From positions 1,645,985-1,709,984 of the forward strand of contig NZ_LDAS01000001.1 of assembly GCF_001020565.1 (NCBI RefSeq): a DNA stretch of 64,000 bases, in the 5' to 3' direction. This stretch comes from Maribacter thermophilus. GTDB lineage: Bacteria; Bacteroidota; Bacteroidia; Flavobacteriales; Flavobacteriaceae. The translations under genes were made by a program, and so were the position numbers. Positions 59,827 to 64,000 of the stretch are shown piece by piece (within the stretch, counting starts at the first letter, position 1; each line of letters starts with the position of its first letter). The notes under the pieces were generated by a model. That model saw nothing but the letters and a program-made list of their open reading frames with translations. It ran no database searches and had not been told where the DNA came from.

Positions 59827-61239
59827 ATGCGAAAAAAGAAAAAGCGGCAGGTATTCGAAAATGTCGAAGTAGTAGATGCCGGAGCAAAAGGAAAGACCAT
59901 TGGAAAGGCGCCCGACGGACGGGTCATTTTTTTGACCAATACTGTTCCGGGAGATATAGTGGATGTTCAGACCACAAAAAAGAGAAAAGCCTATTTTGAG
60001 GGCTCGGCCATAAAGTTTCATACTTTATCCGACAAGCGGGTTTCTCCAGAATGCCAGCATTTTGGGATCTGTGGAGGCTGTAAATGGCAAAATATGGGTT
60101 ACGGGCACCAACTCTATTTCAAACAAAAAGAGGTTGAGAACAACCTAAAACGCATAGGCCATTTGAATCTTCCTGAAATAGACCCTATTCTAGGTTCTAA
60201 AGAGCAATATTTCTATCGTAACAAAATGGAATTTTCATTTTCCGATAGTAGATGGTTAACATTGGACGAAATAAACTCTAATGATGAAATAACAGATAAA
60301 AATGCCTTAGGTTTTCACATTCCGGGTATGTGGGACAAAATATTGGACATTAAAAAATGCCATTTACAACGTGATCCTTCAAATGCCATTAGACTGGCTA
60401 CCCGTAATTTTGCCATAACCAATGAATTGTCATTTTTTAACCCCAGACGGCAACATGGTCTGCTCAGAACCCTTATGATCCGTACCGCATCAACAGGTGA
60501 GTTAATGGTCTTGATACAATTTTATGAGGACAACAGAATAAAACGAGAGCTTTTATTGAACCATCTTAAAGAAACTTTCCCTGAGATAACCTCTCTTTTG
60601 TACGTCATCAACCAGAAGCAGAACGATACAATTTATGACCAAGAAATCATATGCTTTAATGGACGCGACCATATATTCGAGGAAATGGAAGGTCTTAGAT
60701 TCAAAATAACGGCCAAATCTTTTTACCAGACCAATTCTGAACAGGCGTATGAACTATACAAGATTACCAGACAGTTTGCCGACCTTAAAGGTGATGAGCT
60801 TGTCTACGACTTATACACTGGCACAGGAACCATAGCGCAATTCGTGGCAAAAAAGGCTAAAAAAGTAGTAGGTATAGAATCTGTACCTGAAGCCATTGCC
60901 GATGCAAAGGCCAATGCCGCTCGCAATAAAATCGATAATGTAGATTTTTATGTAGGTGATATGAAAAATGTTTTTAACGAACAATTCATTGCCGAAAATG
61001 GGGTACCCGATATTATCATAACAGACCCCCCAAGAGATGGTATGCACAAAGATGTGGTACAGCAAATATTGAACATATCTCCCAAAAGAGTAGTCTATGT
61101 TAGCTGCAACAGTGCTACACAGGCTAGAGACTTAGCCCTAATGAAAGAAATGTACAACGTGGTAAGAGTACAGCCCGTTGATATGTTTCCGCAAACCCAC
61201 CATGTCGAAAATGTTGTACTTTTGGAAAAGAAAAAATAA
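59827..61239 (+). CDS. rlmD: 23S rRNA (uracil-5-)-methyltransferase RlmD family
   Basis: SAM-dependent 5-methyluridine methyltransferase with an iron-sulfur cluster. The 470-residue protein has a TRAM RNA-binding domain (about 10-70), the four cluster cysteines Cys76, Cys82, Cys85 and Cys178 (CQHFGICGGC and KKCHLQ), a SAM domain (LYTGTGTIAQFVA, ITDPPRDGM) and the catalytic Cys427 in YVSCNSATQ with Glu461 near the end. The length and cluster fit RlmD; RlmCD-type or TrmA-like alternatives lack this set or the TRAM domain. Followed immediately by DUF6452. Confidence 0.92.
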   Translation: MRKKKKRQVFENVEVVDAGAKGKTIGKAPDGRVIFLTNTVPGDIVDVQTTKKRKAYFEGSAIKFHTLSDKRVSPECQHFGICGGCKWQNMGYGHQLYFKQKEVENNLKRIGHLNLPEIDPILGSKEQYFYRNKMEFSFSDSRWLTLDEINSNDEITDKNALGFHIPGMWDKILDIKKCHLQRDPSNAIRLATRNFAITNELSFFNPRRQHGLLRTLMIRTASTGELMVLIQFYEDNRIKRELLLNHLKETFPEITSLLYVINQKQNDTIYDQEIICFNGRDHIFEEMEGLRFKITAKSFYQTNSEQAYELYKITRQFADLKGDELVYDLYTGTGTIAQFVAKKAKKVVGIESVPEAIADAKANAARNKIDNVDFYVGDMKNVFNEQFIAENGVPDIIITDPPRDGMHKDVVQQILNISPKRVVYVSCNSATQARDLALMKEMYNVVRVQPVDMFPQTHHVENVVLLEKKK

Positions 61240-61240
61240 C

Positions 61241-61747
61241 ATGGCGAAATTTCGATTGTTCGTTTTTATCTTACTTGGTATTCTCATGGCCGCCTCTTGT
61301 GAAAAGGATGATATTTGTGTAGAAGGGGATACTCCATTACTAGTCATCGAATTTTATGATATTTCCGATACGTCCACATTAAAAAGTGTAACGGCGTTAC
61401 GAGTGGTCGGTGAAGGTCAAAGTACAACGGTAAACACGGTATCTGACAGATCCGATTTAAGCACCATCACCATACCGCTAAAGACCGATTCGGACGAAAC
61501 AACTTTTTTGTTGATTTCCGATTCTGCCTCTGATGACTCAGGAGCTGAGACCGGTAACATAGATACGGTTACCTTTAATTATGAGCGTATCGAAGATTTT
61601 GCCTCACGTGCCTGTGGTTTTGTTATCAGTTATTCAAATCTATCGGCAAACGTACAAACGGACAGCGAACCTTGGATAGCGGATATTGAAGTCGTTATAA
61701 GTGATATTACAAACTCAGATTCAACCCATGTTAAGATATTTCACTAG
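61241..61747 (+). CDS. DUF6452 lipoprotein
   Basis: A 168-residue lipoprotein (signal ending AASC, Cys20), starting 2 bases after the rlmD stop. The mature part begins DDICVEGDTPLLVIEFYD, followed by acidic beta-rich sequence with DTVTFNYERI, and CGFVISYSNL near the end; this is the DUF6452 pattern seen after rlmD in Flavobacteriaceae. Its two cysteines (Cys25 and one near residue 127) may form a disulfide. Its end overlaps the next gene by 20 bases. Function unknown. Confidence 0.8.
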   Translation: MAKFRLFVFILLGILMAASCEKDDICVEGDTPLLVIEFYDISDTSTLKSVTALRVVGEGQSTTVNTVSDRSDLSTITIPLKTDSDETTFLLISDSASDDSGAETGNIDTVTFNYERIEDFASRACGFVISYSNLSANVQTDSEPWIADIEVVISDITNSDSTHVKIFH

Positions 61748-62492
61748 TATTTTTATTCTTCTAAGTGCAATATCCTCTATTGCACAAAGTAAACCTATTG
61801 ATACCCAACCAAAAGATACGGTCGTATATAAACAGTCTTATGGCATTAGAGCTGGTATAGATTTAAGCAGACCTATAATTTCTGCCCTTGACGACAACTA
61901 TAGGGGATTTGAAATCGTTGCCGATTATAGACTTACTCAAAAACTATATATTGCCGCAGAACTTGGGACAGAAGACAAAACCAAGCAAGAGGACCTGTAC
62001 AACTTTACTACATCTGGGAGTTATCTAAAAGTTGGTCTGGACAACAATACATATGCAAATTGGTACGGAGAACAAAATTCTATTCATATGGGAGGCCGTT
62101 TGGCCTTTAGCTCTTTTAGCCAAACCCTGAACAATTATCAATATTACGACTCTAATAGATACTGGAATGCCGATTCATTTGCCGAAGGTTCTAGCGTAGC
62201 CGAAGAATTTTCTGGAAGAACCGCAGTTTGGGTCGAAGCTGTATTTGGAACCAAAGTAGAATTATTTGCCAATATATTTATGGGCGCAAGTATTAGATTA
62301 GGTTTTTTGGTTTCAAATAGTGACGGAGGAGACGATCGTTTCCCTAACCTATGGATTCCCGGTTTTAACAAGGTTACCGACGGAAGCAACTTTGGTGTAG
62401 GTTACAACTACTCAATTTCATACTTCTTGCCTCTATATAAGAAGAATAAAAAAACTGAGAAGAAAATAGAAGAACTGGAAAAAGAACAATAA
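61728..62492 (+). CDS. DUF6048 outer-membrane beta-barrel protein
   Basis: A 254-residue exported protein (signal ending SSIAQ). The mature chain has alternating strands with aromatic girdles (SYGIRAGIDLSRP, GFEIVADYRLTQKLYIAAEL, GGRLAFSSF, ASIRLGFLVS, YNYSISYFLPLY), which suggests an 8-10 strand outer-membrane barrel, and a lysine/glutamate tail after the last strand. Together with the DUF6452 lipoprotein it forms a conserved pair. ATG 61728 lies inside DUF6452, so translation is probably coupled. It ends one base from the converging gene at 62493. Confidence 0.8.
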   Translation: MLRYFTSIFILLSAISSIAQSKPIDTQPKDTVVYKQSYGIRAGIDLSRPIISALDDNYRGFEIVADYRLTQKLYIAAELGTEDKTKQEDLYNFTTSGSYLKVGLDNNTYANWYGEQNSIHMGGRLAFSSFSQTLNNYQYYDSNRYWNADSFAEGSSVAEEFSGRTAVWVEAVFGTKVELFANIFMGASIRLGFLVSNSDGGDDRFPNLWIPGFNKVTDGSNFGVGYNYSISYFLPLYKKNKKTEKKIEELEKEQ

Positions 62493-62723
62493 CTATAGTT
62501 CTTTGATCTCTTTCATAAAAATCCACTTCATCATTAGTTTTTCTTTTCCTTTTATTTGAGTCACCGCAAATTTAGGAGATACGACCATCGCCATTATGGC
62601 CGAAAGAATGGAGATATAAACTGGTTTGATATCTGAAATAAATGCGAGACCAAATCTTGCCAACAAAAAAATAACGGCAAATCCGATGAAATTAAAAACC
62701 AATGCCTTTTGTTTTGCTTTCAT
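62493..62723 (-). CDS. small two-helix membrane protein
   Basis: A 76-residue protein with two hydrophobic helices (LVFNFIGFAVIFLLARFGL and VYISILSAIMAMVVSP) and a basic C-terminus. It follows the THUMP methyltransferase by 4 bases and likely shares its transcript. Its stop codon is immediately adjacent to the DUF6048 stop on the other strand. Function unknown. Confidence 0.65.
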   Translation of the reverse strand: MKAKQKALVFNFIGFAVIFLLARFGLAFISDIKPVYISILSAIMAMVVSPKFAVTQIKGKEKLMMKWIFMKEIKEL

Positions 62724-62727
62724 TTAT

Positions 62728-63888
62728 TTAAGATCTGTTGTGTTTGGCTTTTTTACTTCCTTCGTACATCTCGTACTTTACCAGTCTGGATTCTAAGTGA
62801 CTATTAAAAACCTTTATTTTTCTAGAAGGCCTAAGCCCAACAAATTTTAAAGCATCTAGGTTAGAGGTTATCATCCAAGCATTTGTACCCGGATATCCTT
62901 GCTTTAATGTATCTCCGATAGCACTATAAAAATTTTCCATTTCAATATCCAAACGTTCTCCATAGGGCGGGTTAAAACAAATATGTAACGGTCCATCGGT
63001 TTCTTTTCTTGTCTTAAAAAAATCTTTCCTCCCTACGGTGATATACTCCGACAAATGGGCATTTTCAATATTATCCTGCGCCTTTCTTACTGCCGATGGC
63101 GCTTTATCATAACCTATAATAGTGTGATGAAATTCCCGTGCCTTTTTAAGGCTTGCATCTACAATCTTGCCATAAAGTTCTTCATCAAAATCATACCATT
63201 TTTCAAAAGCAAACCCTTTTCTATTAATATTAGCAGGAATATTACATGCAATCATAGCGGCCTCGGTCAACATAGTTCCACTACCACACATAGGATCCAG
63301 AAAATCACATTGTCCGTCCCATCCACTCAATAACAGCAGACCCGCGGCCAATACTTCATTTATTGGAGCTATATTCGTAGCCGTTCTGTAGCCTCTGTGG
63401 TGCAGGCTGCTACCCGAACTATCTAAAGACACATTACAGTTATTCTTATGAATATGAACATTTATTCTTAAATCAGGATTTTTAACATCAACATCGGGTC
63501 GTTTACCATCGGTATCCCTGAATTTATCAACAATAGCATCTTTTGTTTTTTGAGAAACATATAGCGAATGCGTAAAATTATCGGAATGTACCGTGGTATC
63601 AATAGCAAAAGTGTCGTCGACAGAAAGGTATTCTGACCAATCCATACGATAAATTTTACGGTAAAGGTCATTTTCGTTACTTACCTGAAACGAGTGTATG
63701 GGCTTTATAATTTTAATAGCGGTTCTAAGGCACAGATTTGCCTTGTACATAAAACCGTTATCCCCTTCAAAAGTGACATTACGCACACCTTCTTTAACAT
63801 TTCTGGCACCAAGGTTTCTAAGTTCCTTTGCCAATATTTCCTCAAAGCCAAAAAGTGTTTTGGCCACCATTTTAAAATTATTACCCAT
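62728..63888 (-). CDS. THUMP-domain RNA N2-guanine methyltransferase (RlmL-N-like)
   Basis: SAM-dependent RNA methyltransferase of 386 residues with an N-terminal THUMP RNA-binding domain (about 1-165; KTLFGFEEILAKELRNLGA, FRDTDGKRPDVDV) and a Rossmann methyltransferase (FLDPMCGSGTMLTEAA, the catalytic NPPYGERL with the NPPY motif). The layout matches the N-terminal half of E. coli RlmL, which makes m2G2445 in 23S rRNA; the RlmK half is not present here. Target position is inferred only. Confidence 0.92.
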   Translation of the reverse strand: MGNNFKMVAKTLFGFEEILAKELRNLGARNVKEGVRNVTFEGDNGFMYKANLCLRTAIKIIKPIHSFQVSNENDLYRKIYRMDWSEYLSVDDTFAIDTTVHSDNFTHSLYVSQKTKDAIVDKFRDTDGKRPDVDVKNPDLRINVHIHKNNCNVSLDSSGSSLHHRGYRTATNIAPINEVLAAGLLLLSGWDGQCDFLDPMCGSGTMLTEAAMIACNIPANINRKGFAFEKWYDFDEELYGKIVDASLKKAREFHHTIIGYDKAPSAVRKAQDNIENAHLSEYITVGRKDFFKTRKETDGPLHICFNPPYGERLDIEMENFYSAIGDTLKQGYPGTNAWMITSNLDALKFVGLRPSRKIKVFNSHLESRLVKYEMYEGSKKAKHNRS

Positions 63889-63908
63889 AAGCTATTTTTA
63901 GCGTAGCG

Positions 63909-63916
63909 CAAAAATA
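63909..63916 (-). promoter_or_regulatory. -7 promoter element of the THUMP methyltransferase gene
   Basis: TATTTTTG on the minus strand at 63916-63909, about 20 bases before ATG 63888; no TTG found at the right distance. Confidence 0.5.
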
Positions 63917-64000
63917 CACTAATTTTGACGCAGAGAAAGGTTCAGCTCTCTGATCCAATACGAAATAAATTATAAATGATTTATATTTTACCAATTCTTG

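Noticed and set aside
63976-64000. ATG followed by hydrophobic codons at the right edge of the window
   Set aside because: Only eight codons are visible, too few to support a gene; it may be the start of a plus-strand membrane or lipoprotein gene.
1-64000. Mobile elements, prophage, CRISPR, tRNA or rRNA genes
   Set aside because: No transposase or integrase motifs, repeat arrays, terminal inverted repeats around genes, or cloverleaf-like sequences were seen; gene order is that of a stable core chromosome.

Overview
The window reads as chromosomal core DNA of a marine-type member of the Flavobacteriaceae (phylum Bacteroidota). The evidence is the gldI gliding-motility lipoprotein gene, many lipoproteins and families largely confined to this group (DUF6452, DUF6048, DUF6503, DUF3810, CCC-motif membrane proteins), the AT-rich sequence with hardly any Shine-Dalgarno sites, and repeated Bacteroidota-type promoters of the form TTG - about 17 to 24 bases - TAnnTTTG. 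I cannot name the genus with confidence. I see no insertion sequence, prophage, CRISPR array, rRNA or tRNA gene; the region is dense, ordinary chromosome.

Layout: 0-5 kb holds a minus-strand operon (small membrane protein, mutL, two rhomboid proteases) and a TPR protein coupled to ribH. 5-7 kb holds recF, a lipoprotein and a DciA-like gene. 7-12.9 kb holds ndk, then nrnA, gldI and a cyclophilin-FKBP lipoprotein, then pepD divergent from a DUF3810 membrane protein with an HEIGH motif. 13-17.3 kb has two secreted amidohydrolase-like proteins. 17.9-23.8 kb is a molybdenum-cofactor operon (moaD, moaE, moaA, moaC, mobA, moeB, a TSUP transporter, moeA). 24.8-31 kb holds housekeeping genes (rRNA/tRNA methyltransferase, M48 protease, RelA/SpoT, Fur-like regulator, purA). 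31-37.6 kb is the most accessory-looking part: DUF1080, Gfo/Idh/MocA oxidoreductase, a very large multi-domain cytochrome c dehydrogenase and ThuA, a set that fits extracytoplasmic oxidation and cleavage of glycosides through 3-keto sugars. 37.6-44.7 kb holds an OstA/LptA-like protein, an aminotransferase, a TPR protein, two tandem DUF368 transporters and aroE. 44.9-50 kb holds a DUF349 protein, a DUF3124 lipoprotein and the cell-division/RNA operon coiled-coil gene, zapA, a 6S-like RNA, rny. 50-55 kb has an M23 peptidase, a TonB-dependent receptor and a secreted protein. 55-64 kb holds a cysteine desulfurase, an Smr protein, DUF2752 and two CCC-motif membrane proteins, rocD, rlmD with DUF6452/DUF6048, and a THUMP RNA methyltransferase.

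The points most worth a second look are: a structured RNA at 49144-49316 that looks like flavobacterial 6S RNA although only its neighbours carry genes; the 31-37.6 kb sugar-oxidation module; a recurring arrangement in which the -7 promoter element ends only 4-6 bases before the ATG, implying leaderless mRNAs; and several proteins whose family-defining catalytic or metal residues are replaced (MutL nuclease site, two amidohydrolases, MoeB zinc site, Fur zinc site, second DUF368 copy, SGNH-like domain). All functional statements come from reading motifs by eye; no database search was run.
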